This document shows, one piece after another, positions 16,213 to 24,594 of a DNA stretch of 33,020 nt. The number at the start of each line of letters is the position of its first letter. Position 1 is the first letter of the stretch. The stretch lies in contig CAJTZH010000024.1 of NCBI GenBank assembly GCA_910584325.1, positions 1-33,020 of the forward strand. The letters run 5' to 3'. The stretch comes from an uncultured Lachnospiraceae bacterium (GTDB taxonomy: Bacteria; Bacillota; Clostridia; Lachnospirales; Lachnospiraceae). The notes under the pieces are model-generated. The model did not search any database. It saw nothing but the letters and a program-made list of their open reading frames with translations, and was not told the DNA's origin. The position numbers and the translations under genes are program-made.

Positions 16213-16866
16213 TTAACCGTTCATCAATGATATAAAATTCCGGGTATTTTCTGCTACATTTCCATGAAATATTTTTGAACCGGCGACAATCACATTCGCT
16301 CCTGCCGCAAGAATATCACGAACGTTTCCTTCGTTGATACCGCCGTCAACTTCTACATCCGCCATACTTCCCGCATCATTTAACATCTGCCGTACCATAC
16401 GGATTCTTTCGAACGCGCCGCTCATAAAATGCTGACCGCCCATTCCCGGTTCTACAGACATCACAAGCACCATATCCACCAAAGAAAGATACGGCGTAAG
16501 TTCTGCCACCGGTGTCCCAGGTTTAATAACAACAGCACATTTTTTTCCGTACCGCCTGATTTCGTTTAATGTTTCCGACACATCGCTGCATGCCTCAATA
16601 TGTACGGAAATCATATCCGCGCCTGCCTCGGCAAAGGCTTTTACATAGCGGATTGGTTCCTCTATCATCAAATGCACATCAAACACCTTATCTGTCACTT
16701 TCCTAAGCGACTCCACCACCGGGATTCCGTAAGAAATATTGGGAACGAACATACCGTCCATGACGTCGATATGAATGTACTGCGCCCCCGCTTCATCTAC
16801 TGCCTTAATCTGCTCGCCCAATCTGGAAAAATCCGCCGCAAGTATCGACGGTGCTAAAATGTTCAT
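16213..16866 (-). CDS. rpe: Ribulose-phosphate 3-epimerase
   Basis: A 217-residue TIM-barrel enzyme interconverting ribulose-5-phosphate and xylulose-5-phosphate in the pentose phosphate pathway. It begins MNILAPSILAADFSRLG, as in the family. Metal ligands and catalytic acids are visible: His32 and Asp34 in HIDVMDG, His65 in DVHLMI, and Asp174 in EVDGGIN. The phosphate loop is in VAGSKIF. Length is normal. AGGAGATATTAAA precedes the ATG. It starts one base after rsgA, matching the rsgA-rpe order conserved in Firmicutes. Confidence 0.97.
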   Translation of the reverse strand: MNILAPSILAADFSRLGEQIKAVDEAGAQYIHIDVMDGMFVPNISYGIPVVESLRKVTDKVFDVHLMIEEPIRYVKAFAEAGADMISVHIEACSDVSETLNEIRRYGKKCAVVIKPGTPVAELTPYLSLVDMVLVMSVEPGMGGQHFMSGAFERIRMVRQMLNDAGSMADVEVDGGINEGNVRDILAAGANVIVAGSKIFHGNVAENTRNFISLMNG

Positions 16867-16867
16867 T

Positions 16868-17746
16868 TTAATATCTCCTTATATTCTTAAGTTCGTTATA
16901 GATTTCTTTATAATTTTCATACCGGACAGCATTGATTCTGCCGTCATAAACAGCACTCTTCACGGCGCAGTCCGGCTCGTTCACATGAACGCAGCCGTGA
17001 AAACGGCACTTTCCTTCAAACTCTGTAAATTCGTTGAAATAAAACCGCAGAGAGTCACAGTCAAATTCCGAAAGATACAGGGAAGTAAATCCCGGCGTAT
17101 CCATGATATACGTATCTTTATCTACCAGAAACAGCTCCGAATGTCTAGTCGTATGTTTCCCACGCTTGATTTTACCGCTGATGTCGCCCGTTTCCATCAA
17201 TTTTTCTTTACAGAGATAATTGATAATCGACGACTTGCCTACCCCTGACGGTCCGGCAACAACCGTCGTCTTATCGGCAAGCAGACCTGCAAATTCCAAA
17301 AGTCCCGTCTCCTCATAGGTACTGGTAAAGACAAGCCGGCATCCGCTGCCGGCAAATATCCCGGTTAAACGCTCCTGCTCCTGCCTCGTAATCAGCTCCT
17401 CTTTATTAAAACAGATAATACAGGGAACCTCTTCTTTCTCCATTCTGATTAAAAAACGGGCAAGAAGATTAAAATTCGGTTCCGGTGCCTTCACCGCGAA
17501 AATAATAACCGCCTGGTCAACATTCGCTACTTCCGGTCTTAAAAGACAGTTATTTCTAGGCAGCACCGCCATGATGCTGCCTAGAGATTTTTCTTCATCC
17601 AGCACTTCTATCTCTACATTGTCGCCCACGAGAGGTTTAATATTCTTCTTACGAAAATTTCCTTTTGCCTTACATTCGTACAGACAGCCGTTTTCACATT
17701 GAACGTAATAAAACCCCGCAATTCCTTTGATGATTTTACCAATCAT
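16868..17746 (-). CDS. rsgA: Ribosome small-subunit-dependent GTPase A
   Basis: A 292-residue circularly permuted GTPase that checks late 30S subunit maturation. An N-terminal OB-fold (about 1-65) is followed by the permuted G domain: the G4-like element NKEEL at 114-118, then G1 GPSGVGKSS (165-173) and G3 DTPGF (216-220). The C-terminal zinc site is Cys247, Cys252, His254 and Cys260, with the C-x4-C-x-H-x5-C spacing of the family. The G4 element has glutamate where NKxD carries aspartate, a mild deviation. Its ATG overlaps the prkC stop by four bases, so translation is coupled to the kinase gene, whose homologues often sit beside rsgA. Confidence 0.96.
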   Translation of the reverse strand: MIGKIIKGIAGFYYVQCENGCLYECKAKGNFRKKNIKPLVGDNVEIEVLDEEKSLGSIMAVLPRNNCLLRPEVANVDQAVIIFAVKAPEPNFNLLARFLIRMEKEEVPCIICFNKEELITRQEQERLTGIFAGSGCRLVFTSTYEETGLLEFAGLLADKTTVVAGPSGVGKSSIINYLCKEKLMETGDISGKIKRGKHTTRHSELFLVDKDTYIMDTPGFTSLYLSEFDCDSLRFYFNEFTEFEGKCRFHGCVHVNEPDCAVKSAVYDGRINAVRYENYKEIYNELKNIRRY

Positions 17747-19938
17747 TGGTTTTGCACCTCTGTCAACGTCACATACATCGTCTGTACGCTTCTCGTCTCT
17801 AGCCTTGGCAGTCCCGACGCGTCCGTCCAGCTGTAGCGCGCGTATACTTCTATATTTCCGTCGTTTACGCCCTGCGCGATTCCGTCAAATTCCAGTTCAT
17901 ACTGATCCGGAAGCGTCGCGGCATTCGTAAACGCCATAACTTCCTTGGATAAATTCTCGTTATCCTTCGTCTGTCTCAAAATCACCTGCAGTTCAATCGT
18001 GCCGGTCTCCGAAACATAATCCTCCGGTCCCGCAATCGCCCACGCTTTCAGCAGCGTAATCTTGCCCCGGTAGGTTCTGTTCGTGATACCGCTGCTAAGC
18101 ACATATTCTACAACGGAGCCTGCCGGCAGTTTCGTTCCCGCCGGATAATTCTGCGCCACAACCTTACCGGCTTCCACCGTCTGGCTGCCCACGGTTCCTC
18201 CAAGCTGCGCGACAAGTCCCGCCTTGTCGAGCGCCTCCCTTGCGGCGCTCTCATCCATATTCAGAATATTCGGCACTTCGCCTTCCGATGCCTCCTTGCC
18301 CCGGCTTACGGTAATCGTAACGGTTTCCCCTGCTTTAATCTGGGAACCGGATACCGGCATCATCTTAATGACAACGCCCTGCTCCACTTCCTTGTTATAC
18401 TCGTACTCTGTCGTTACGTTCAGGTTCATTGCCTCAAGTGTCTCAACTGCCTTTTCCTCCGTCATATTCCTCACGTCCGCCAGTTCAAACGATTTGGAGC
18501 CGGCGCTGATTGTTACTACAATCGTCGTATGCTCCGCCACATGAACCCCTTCGTCAACGCTCTGTGCCATGACAAGTCCTTCTGCAATCACGTCCGACGT
18601 ATCCGACACACGGCGGAATCCGAGGTTTCTCTCGTTTAACGCCTTCTTTGCCTGTTCTTCCGTCAAACCGATAAGCGGCGGAACCTCCACACCCTCGTTA
18701 ACCGCAACCGTCGGCGTTGGCGCCGACGTCTGATTTTGTTTATCATTGTTTCCGATTCCGTTAAATGTCATAAATACACGGAACAATACGGCAAACGTAA
18801 TAATCACAATAACTACGGCAACGCCTACGCCAAGCCAGACCATCAGCTTGTCGATTTTATTATCGTCGCGGACAACTGCCGTCTCGTCGTCATCATCGTC
18901 ATCCATATAATGATGTTCCTCATATTCCGTCTCGTCGTTATAAATATGGGTCAGGTCAATACTGTTGCCCATGTCGTCTGTATCTTCCACAAAAACCGGC
19001 ATCACCTGAGGAGCCTTTGTTGGCTGGGACTTTGCCTGTATCCGGCTCATATCGTCCGGCGTAAACATCACCGTCGGAGACGCGTCAATATCATCCGGCA
19101 TTACCACAAAATTCTCATACGGCGTAATCAGAGAACGTTTCAAATCCGCTATCAGTTCCGTCGCGGACTGATATCTTCTGTCCATACGTTTCTGCGCGCA
19201 TTTTAAAATAATATTTTCCACGCTGACCGGAATGGAAGGATTATAAACCGACGGCGGAACTAGTTCATTCTGTATATGCATCAATGCAACGGAAACCGTT
19301 GTCTCGCCGTCAAACGGCACTCTGCCCGCACACATCTCATAAAGTGTGATACCGAATGAATATATATCGCTTGTAATGTCGGAAAAACCGCCTCTTGCCT
19401 GCTCGGGAGAAATATAATGTACCGACCCCATCGCCATGGAATTGACCGTATCCGCGTTCGTCACCTTCGCAATACCGAAATCCGTAACTTTGACTTTGCC
19501 CTCGCGGGAAATAATAATATTCTGCGGCTTAATGTCCCTGTGAATAATATTGTGCCTATGTGCCGCCTCGATACCCTGTGCAATCTGAATCGCAATGCTG
19601 ACTGCCTCCTTGTACTCAAGCGCTCCTTTTTTATCAATGTATTGTTTTAATGTAATGCCCTCTACAAGCTCCATTACTATATAATAGATTCCGTCTTCGT
19701 CGCCTACGTCATAGACATTCACAATATTGGCGTGCGCCATGCCCGCTGCAGACTGCGCCTCGCTGCGGAATTTGGAAATATAAATGCGGTCTTCACGGAA
19801 TTCCGGTTTTAACACTTTAACCGCAACAAAGCGGTTCAGTTTATGACATTTCGCCTTATAGACGTCCGCCGTACCGCCGCTTCCTATTTTCCCTATTATC
19901 TCATAACGATTTGCTAAGATTGTACCGTTTTCTAACAT
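17743..19938 (-). CDS. prkC: PASTA-domain Ser/Thr protein kinase (PrkC/Stk1 family)
   Basis: A 731-residue bitopic membrane kinase. The cytoplasmic kinase domain (about 12-272) shows the glycine loop IGSGGTADVY, Lys41 in VAVKVL, HRDIKPQN (133-140), DFG (153-155) and SPEQ (177-180). A juxtamembrane linker with an acidic run follows, then one membrane helix (about 365-390). Outside are three PASTA repeats (about 414-479, 482-547, 551-616) that in relatives sense muropeptides or lipid II, and a C-terminal extension (620-731) of unknown fold. It follows prpC by 29 bases, forming the usual phosphatase-kinase pair controlling cell wall synthesis and growth. The ATG is preceded by GGAAGGAAGAGAAGGA. 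Confidence 0.96.
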   Translation of the reverse strand: MLENGTILANRYEIIGKIGSGGTADVYKAKCHKLNRFVAVKVLKPEFREDRIYISKFRSEAQSAAGMAHANIVNVYDVGDEDGIYYIVMELVEGITLKQYIDKKGALEYKEAVSIAIQIAQGIEAAHRHNIIHRDIKPQNIIISREGKVKVTDFGIAKVTNADTVNSMAMGSVHYISPEQARGGFSDITSDIYSFGITLYEMCAGRVPFDGETTVSVALMHIQNELVPPSVYNPSIPVSVENIILKCAQKRMDRRYQSATELIADLKRSLITPYENFVVMPDDIDASPTVMFTPDDMSRIQAKSQPTKAPQVMPVFVEDTDDMGNSIDLTHIYNDETEYEEHHYMDDDDDDETAVVRDDNKIDKLMVWLGVGVAVVIVIITFAVLFRVFMTFNGIGNNDKQNQTSAPTPTVAVNEGVEVPPLIGLTEEQAKKALNERNLGFRRVSDTSDVIAEGLVMAQSVDEGVHVAEHTTIVVTISAGSKSFELADVRNMTEEKAVETLEAMNLNVTTEYEYNKEVEQGVVIKMMPVSGSQIKAGETVTITVSRGKEASEGEVPNILNMDESAAREALDKAGLVAQLGGTVGSQTVEAGKVVAQNYPAGTKLPAGSVVEYVLSSGITNRTYRGKITLLKAWAIAGPEDYVSETGTIELQVILRQTKDNENLSKEVMAFTNAATLPDQYELEFDGIAQGVNDGNIEVYARYSWTDASGLPRLETRSVQTMYVTLTEVQNQ

Positions 19939-19967
19939 TCCTTCTCTTCCTTCCGATAGGTTCTATC

Positions 19968-20687
19968 TTATACCTCAATCAGAATAACTCCTACATTATC
20001 CCTTCCACCATGGTTATTGGCACTTCTGATTAAATTGTCCACCCGTGCCGTAAGGTCCGCCTTCTGCTTAACAAGATTCATGATTTCACTGTCTTCCACC
20101 ATATTTGTCAAACCGTCTGTACACATTAAAATTACTTCGCCGCCCTTTAAGCGGGTTTCAAAATAGTCTGCCATGACTACCTGCATACCGCCTACGGCTC
20201 TCGTAATAATATTTTTATTCTTGTTTGTTCTCGCCTGCGCCCTGTCAAGCTGACCTAAACTGACCAGTTCCTCTACTAAGGAATGGTCCCTTGTTATCTG
20301 GGTAATCTCTTTATCTATCACATATAACCTGCTGTCTCCCACATTTGCCACATAAAGCATATTATCTTTGATACATGCAAGCACCGCCGTCGTTCCCATG
20401 CCGTTAAACTCTTCCGATTCTCTCGCCTTGCCGAGCACGGCGTCGTTCGCGCGGTGAATTGCCTTTCCCATCAGTGTAATCGGGTCCTTTTCTTCCATAG
20501 ATGAAATTACATCCACGATCGTTTCCACAGTCAGTTTCGACGCAAGGTCTCCCGCCTTATGTCCTCCCATCCCGTCTGCAACGATAAACAGATTAGGGAG
20601 ATTTCCTACCGGTTTGTCGGAACAGAAAACCGAATCCTGATTCACTTTTCGTATCTTGCCCACATCAGTTGCCGCGTAAGCTCTCAT
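19968..20687 (-). CDS. prpC: PP2C-type Ser/Thr protein phosphatase (Stp1/PrpC)
   Basis: A 239-residue PPM-family phosphatase that reverses phosphorylation by the PASTA kinase encoded next. Metal-binding motifs are ADGMGGHKAG, CTDGLTNMV and the terminal RDNVGVIL; the N-terminal VNQDSV and the central GMGTTAV and VGDSRLYV also fit. An AGGAGG sequence (20694-20699) touches an ATG at 20693 with zero spacing, while a second in-frame ATG at 20687 has six bases of spacing. I therefore place the start at 20687, giving MRAYAATDVGK, close to the usual family N-terminus. It is the first gene after the internal promoter and leader hairpin. Confidence 0.95.
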   Translation of the reverse strand: MRAYAATDVGKIRKVNQDSVFCSDKPVGNLPNLFIVADGMGGHKAGDLASKLTVETIVDVISSMEEKDPITLMGKAIHRANDAVLGKARESEEFNGMGTTAVLACIKDNMLYVANVGDSRLYVIDKEITQITRDHSLVEELVSLGQLDRAQARTNKNKNIITRAVGGMQVVMADYFETRLKGGEVILMCTDGLTNMVEDSEIMNLVKQKADLTARVDNLIRSANNHGGRDNVGVILIEV

Positions 20688-20693
20688 GTCCAT

Positions 20694-20699
20694 CCTCCT
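20694..20699 (-). promoter_or_regulatory. Shine-Dalgarno that decides the prpC start
   Basis: A perfect AGGAGG directly abuts one ATG (20691-20693), so that codon is too close for normal initiation. The next in-frame ATG (20685-20687) is six bases away, a normal distance. This supports the shorter PrpC. Confidence 0.75.
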
Positions 20700-20718
20700 G
20701 TTTCTTTATGTAACTTCT

Positions 20719-20739
20719 AAAAAGCCGTTTGCAGGCTTT
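20719..20739 (-). terminator. Weak terminator-like or attenuator hairpin in the prpC leader
   Basis: A 6-bp stem AAAGCC/GGCTTT (20734-20739 with 20721-20726) with a 7-base loop runs into a short T tract on the minus strand. It lies downstream of the promoter at 20783-20811 and upstream of prpC. It could therefore terminate read-through from rlmN and also attenuate the internal promoter. The stem is short, so efficiency is uncertain. Confidence 0.5.
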
Positions 20740-20782
20740 CTTTATGTTCGTACCCGTTTCTCTTCTTATGGTAACATTTAAT

Positions 20783-20811
20783 ATTTTAACGCAGTATAAT
20801 CAAAAGGGCAA
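20783..20811 (-). promoter_or_regulatory. Sigma-A promoter upstream of prpC
   Basis: A TTGCCC -35 box (20806-20811) and a TAAAAT -10 box (20783-20788) are separated by exactly 17 bases on the minus strand. It sits in the only sizeable gap (128 bases) within the run from ftsK to the nitroreductase gene. It would give prpC-prkC and the downstream genes their own transcription start, with a leader of about 90 bases. Confidence 0.65.
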
Positions 20812-20815
20812 GTAA

Positions 20816-21838
20816 TTATTCCATATAACTTTTGCGAAGCTGCCCGCAGGCTCCGTTGATATCCCTGCCCAGTTCTCTTCTCACGGTCGCGTTAATTCCC
20901 ATTTTTTCCAGTCTGTTTTTAAATCCTTGTACCGCCTGTGTTCCCGACTGCCTGTAATCCCGTTCCTTAATCGGATTGACCGGAATCAGGTTCACGTGAC
21001 AATTTATGCCGCGAAGCAAATGTGCAAGTTTCTCAGCGTCTTCTTCACTATCATTCACACCGCCAACCAGACTGTACTCAAACGTCAGCCTCCTGCCGGT
21101 TTTTTCAAAATAGTAACGGCACGCGTCTAAAAGTTCATCAATAGAATATGCATTGGCAATCGGCATTAATTCCCTTCTCTTTTCGTCTGACGACGCGTGA
21201 AGCGAAATCGCGAGCGTCAACGAAAACTTCTTATCCCCAAGCTCCCGGATTTTGGGAACAATGCCGCAGGTGGAAACCGTCAGATTTCTCTGGCTTAAAT
21301 TCATTCCGTTTGTATCCGTGAGCAGCTCGATAAATTTCAATAAATTATCGTAATTGTCAAGCGGTTCTCCCGAGCCCATCACGACCACATGGGAAATCCG
21401 CTCGCCCGTATCGCGTTCTATCGCGTAAATCTGCTCAAGCATCTCAGAAGGTGTTAAATTTCTCGTCAGACCGTCCAGCGTGGATGCACAGAATTTACAT
21501 CCCATCCGACAGCCTGCCTGCGAGGAAATGCACACGGAATTTCCATGCTTATACCGCATAAAAACACTTTCAATCACATTGCCGTCATGCAGTCCGAACA
21601 GATATTTTCTTGTTCCGTCAATCTTCGAAATCAATACCTGAACCGGCTTTAACACAACAAATTCGGTTTGCTTTGACAACTCTTTTTGCATCACAGCAGG
21701 AAGATTTCCCATCTTGTCATACGAACATACTCTTTTTACGTGCATCCACTGATAAAGCTGCTTGGCGCGAAACTTCGGCTGTCCGCTCTGTACGATATAA
21801 TTTTCCAGTTCCTCTATATTCAGTGATTTAATATCCAT
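20816..21838 (-). CDS. rlmN: 23S rRNA (adenine2503-C2)-methyltransferase, radical SAM
   Basis: A 340-residue radical SAM enzyme that methylates C2 of A2503 in 23S rRNA, and of A37 in some tRNAs in relatives. The 4Fe-4S motif is Cys110, Cys114, Cys117 in GCRMGCKFC. The methyl-carrying cysteine is Cys331 in GACGQL near the C-terminus. MGSGEPLDNYDN is the SAM-binding GEP segment. Arg-rich GRDINGACGQL is a family hallmark distinguishing it from Cfr only by context. Its ATG overlaps the rsmB stop by one base (TAATG), so translation is coupled. Confidence 0.97.
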   Translation of the reverse strand: MDIKSLNIEELENYIVQSGQPKFRAKQLYQWMHVKRVCSYDKMGNLPAVMQKELSKQTEFVVLKPVQVLISKIDGTRKYLFGLHDGNVIESVFMRYKHGNSVCISSQAGCRMGCKFCASTLDGLTRNLTPSEMLEQIYAIERDTGERISHVVVMGSGEPLDNYDNLLKFIELLTDTNGMNLSQRNLTVSTCGIVPKIRELGDKKFSLTLAISLHASSDEKRRELMPIANAYSIDELLDACRYYFEKTGRRLTFEYSLVGGVNDSEEDAEKLAHLLRGINCHVNLIPVNPIKERDYRQSGTQAVQGFKNRLEKMGINATVRRELGRDINGACGQLRKSYME

Positions 21839-23172
21839 TACGTTTCCCTGACAAATGCCGAAATAAAAAATCCGTCCGTTTCATGTACACCTGGAAGAAG
21901 CTGTACGTATCCTTCCTTCGCCGTACCGGTCACATATTTTTCCGGCAGAATGTTCTCCAAATTAATAGGTTTTAACGAGAGTTCGTCCCGAATCCACCGG
22001 GCGTTCTCCTCGTTCTCGTTTTTATTGATGGTGCAGGTAGAATAAATCAGCCTGCCTCCTTTTTTGACATAGCGGTACACGGTTTTCAGGATATTTCTCT
22101 GTAATGCAATAAGTTCCTCCTGCTGTTCTCTCGTCATATTGTACTTAATATCGGCTTTCCGTCCGATAATTCCAAGTCCCGAACACGGAAGGTCGCAGAA
22201 TACCACATCATACCGTTCCTCATCCTCCGGAACAAATTCCAGCGCGTCCCCTACGTCTGCGTACACATTTTTAAGTCCCATGCGCGCGATATTTTCCCGC
22301 ATTTTAGACACTTTACTCTCAGAAATATCTCTCGCCGTAATGCTGCCCGTCCCGTTCATCAGTATGGCGGCATGGATACTCTTGCCGCCGGGCGCTCCGC
22401 ACACGTCAAGCACCGTTTCGTTTTCCCGTAAAGAAGCCGCGATTCCCGTAAGCATGGAACTTACATCCTGTACAAAAAAGAGTCCTTCCCGAAACACCGC
22501 CAGTTTGGTCAGATAATCGTACTCCGACAGCTTCAAAGCGCCAAACACCGACGGCACGCTCTCCACCGTCACATGCTGCTCTTGCAGCCGTTTTACGATT
22601 CCGTCCACACCGCAGACGCAAGTATTACACCGCACATAAGTAGGACTTGGATTCTCAAATGCGGCAAATATTGTCTCTGCCGCATCCTGTCCGTACTGCT
22701 CTATGACCTGTTCCACAATCCACTGCGGCATTGAGTACTTTACGGATAACTCCTGCGGCGTTTGAAACTGTTCTTTATTTCTCGCGATGTTTCTTAAAAC
22801 ACCGTTCACGAAACCGGAAAGTGTGGAAAATCCTCTTTTTTTCGCGAGTTTTACCGCCTCGTTGCACACCGCGCTGTCCGGTATCCCGTCCATACACAAA
22901 ATCTGATATGCCGACATCCGCAAAAGATTGCGGATAAGCGGTTTCATTTTTTCCGTTTTCACTTTGGAAGTTTTATTGATAACATCATCCAGATAAATTT
23001 GTTTTTCTATCGTTCCCTCGGACAGCCGCGTCAGAAACGCGCGCTCGTTTTTATTGAGATACTGGTATTTCGCAAGAGCGCTGTTTACCACTACATGGCT
23101 GTATGCGCCCTTTTCGTTTACCTCTGTCAAAATATCGAGAACCACTGCCCTAACATTTACTTGTTCCGTCAT
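21838..23172 (-). CDS. rsmB: 16S rRNA (cytosine967-C5)-methyltransferase
   Basis: A 444-residue m5C methyltransferase. The N-terminal NusB-like helical RNA-binding domain covers about 1-135 and the Rossmann methyltransferase domain the rest. The SAM loop is VLDVCGAPGGKS. The two catalytic cysteines are Cys330 in DLPCSG and Cys380 in STCTINKNENE. The start at 23172 is chosen because GGGGAG precedes it and its ATGA overlaps the fmt stop, while the in-frame extension of 36 codons upstream reads through the end of fmt and has no family similarity. The order fmt-rsmB-rlmN matches the conserved Firmicutes cluster. Confidence 0.96.
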   Translation of the reverse strand: MTEQVNVRAVVLDILTEVNEKGAYSHVVVNSALAKYQYLNKNERAFLTRLSEGTIEKQIYLDDVINKTSKVKTEKMKPLIRNLLRMSAYQILCMDGIPDSAVCNEAVKLAKKRGFSTLSGFVNGVLRNIARNKEQFQTPQELSVKYSMPQWIVEQVIEQYGQDAAETIFAAFENPSPTYVRCNTCVCGVDGIVKRLQEQHVTVESVPSVFGALKLSEYDYLTKLAVFREGLFFVQDVSSMLTGIAASLRENETVLDVCGAPGGKSIHAAILMNGTGSITARDISESKVSKMRENIARMGLKNVYADVGDALEFVPEDEERYDVVFCDLPCSGLGIIGRKADIKYNMTREQQEELIALQRNILKTVYRYVKKGGRLIYSTCTINKNENEENARWIRDELSLKPINLENILPEKYVTGTAKEGYVQLLPGVHETDGFFISAFVRET

Positions 23173-24098
23173 AAACGCTCCCCGGTCTCTACTCTCGTTC
23201 CCAGAAGAAACGCACGCGCATCCATCCGTTTCTTGCCTTCCAACTGTAACTCTTTCACCGCAAGCGCATTTTTGCCGCATTTTATTGTAAATCCTGTTTT
23301 ATCCGCAAAAACGACCTGTCCCGGTTCATATTCCGCGAAATCCCCAACGACTACGTCCGCGTCCCAGATTTTTAATGTCTTCCCATGAAGCTTTGTATAG
23401 GCGCTCGGCCACGGATTTAAGCCGCGGATAAGACATTCAAGTTCGTCCGCCGGTTTATGAAAATCCAGTTCTCCCAGTGATTTTTCTATTTTTTTTGTGT
23501 GCGTCGCCTTTGCATGTTCCTGCGGCGTTTTTTGTATTGTTCCTTTTTCGAGTCCTTTGAGGGTCTCCACAAGAAGTTTCGCGCCGGTAACGCTCAGTTT
23601 GTCAAAAAGGCTGCCGCCCGTCTCCTTTTTTGAAAGCGGCACACTTTTTTGCAGCAGCATATCGCCGGTATCTACGCCTGTGTCCATCATCATTGTTGTA
23701 ACACCGCTCTCATTTTCACCGTCAATCACTGCCCACTGTATCGGCGACGCTCCGCGGTATTTCGGAAGAAGCGACGCGTGTACGTTTACACAGCCGTACT
23801 TTGGCATGGAAAGAAGTTCGTCCGGCAAAATCTGCCCGAAGGCAACCACCACGATGACATCCGGCGCAATCTGCCGGATTTGCGCGATAAACGCCTCATC
23901 GCGCGCCTTTAGGGGCTGTAACACCGTAAGACCTTTTTCGATTGCAAATTCTTTGACCGGTGACATGGAAAGCTCTTTGCCCCTGCCTTTTGGCTTATCC
24001 GGCTGCGTCACAACCGCCGCCACTTCATATCCTGCCAGAAGCATTTCTTTTAACGTCTCCACCGAAAAATCCGGCGTTCCCATAAATACTGCTTTCAT
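23169..24098 (-). CDS. fmt: Methionyl-tRNA formyltransferase
   Basis: A 309-residue enzyme that formylates initiator Met-tRNA using 10-formyltetrahydrofolate. It begins with MKAVFMGTPDFSVETL. The catalytic core shows NVHASLLPKYRGASPIQWAV and TGVDTGDML, carrying the conserved Asn, His and Asp, and a C-terminal OB-like domain binds the tRNA (about 205-309). Length is typical. It begins immediately after def, behind GGAGGAAAACTAG. The two encode the paired steps of adding and removing the N-formyl group. Confidence 0.97.
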   Translation of the reverse strand: MKAVFMGTPDFSVETLKEMLLAGYEVAAVVTQPDKPKGRGKELSMSPVKEFAIEKGLTVLQPLKARDEAFIAQIRQIAPDVIVVVAFGQILPDELLSMPKYGCVNVHASLLPKYRGASPIQWAVIDGENESGVTTMMMDTGVDTGDMLLQKSVPLSKKETGGSLFDKLSVTGAKLLVETLKGLEKGTIQKTPQEHAKATHTKKIEKSLGELDFHKPADELECLIRGLNPWPSAYTKLHGKTLKIWDADVVVGDFAEYEPGQVVFADKTGFTIKCGKNALAVKELQLEGKKRMDARAFLLGTRVETGERL

Positions 24099-24575
24099 CT
24101 AGTTTTCCTCCGTCCGGGTATTGTCTACCAGACTTCCTTCCACAAAATCCACATACATTTTGCCGTCTAAATGGTCTACCTCATGACAGATTGCCCTTGC
24201 AAGCAGTCCTTCACCTTCGACAATAAATATTTTCATATTTTCGTCCATCGCTCTTGCCTTCACATAATTCGGACGCGTTACGATACCCGATTTTCCCGGT
24301 ACGCTTAAACACCCTTCGTAGTCGGTCTGCTCCCCGTCCGTTTCGATAATCTCAGGATTAATCATCGTAAGAGGCTCGCCGTCGCCCACGTCAATCACCA
24401 CGATTCTCTTTAAAATGCCCACCTGCGGTGCCGCCAGTCCCACGCCGTCCGCCGCGTACATGGTCTCAAACATATCTCCAATCAGTTCCTTTACCTTCGG
24501 CGTAACGTCCCTGACTTCTTTTGCCGTTTTTCTTAATACGTCGTCCCCAAGCTCCCTGATGTTTCTAAGTGCCAT
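24099..24575 (-). CDS. def: Peptide deformylase
   Basis: A 158-residue metalloenzyme removing the formyl group from nascent N-termini. All three motifs are present: GVGLAAPQVG (44-53), EGCLS with metal ligand Cys89, and HEVDH with His131, Glu132 and His135. Its short length fits the type 1/type 3-like clostridial enzymes rather than the longer type 2. AGGAGGAAAGCAAA precedes the ATG. It lies 19 bases after priA and abuts fmt. Confidence 0.97.
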   Translation of the reverse strand: MALRNIRELGDDVLRKTAKEVRDVTPKVKELIGDMFETMYAADGVGLAAPQVGILKRIVVIDVGDGEPLTMINPEIIETDGEQTDYEGCLSVPGKSGIVTRPNYVKARAMDENMKIFIVEGEGLLARAICHEVDHLDGKMYVDFVEGSLVDNTRTEEN

Positions 24576-24594
24576 TTTGCTTTCCTCCTGCGAT

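Noticed and set aside
23173..23280. A longer RsmB with a cysteine-rich N-terminus
   Set aside because: The extension reads through the end of fmt in another frame. The ATGA overlap and GGGGAG mark 23172 as the start.
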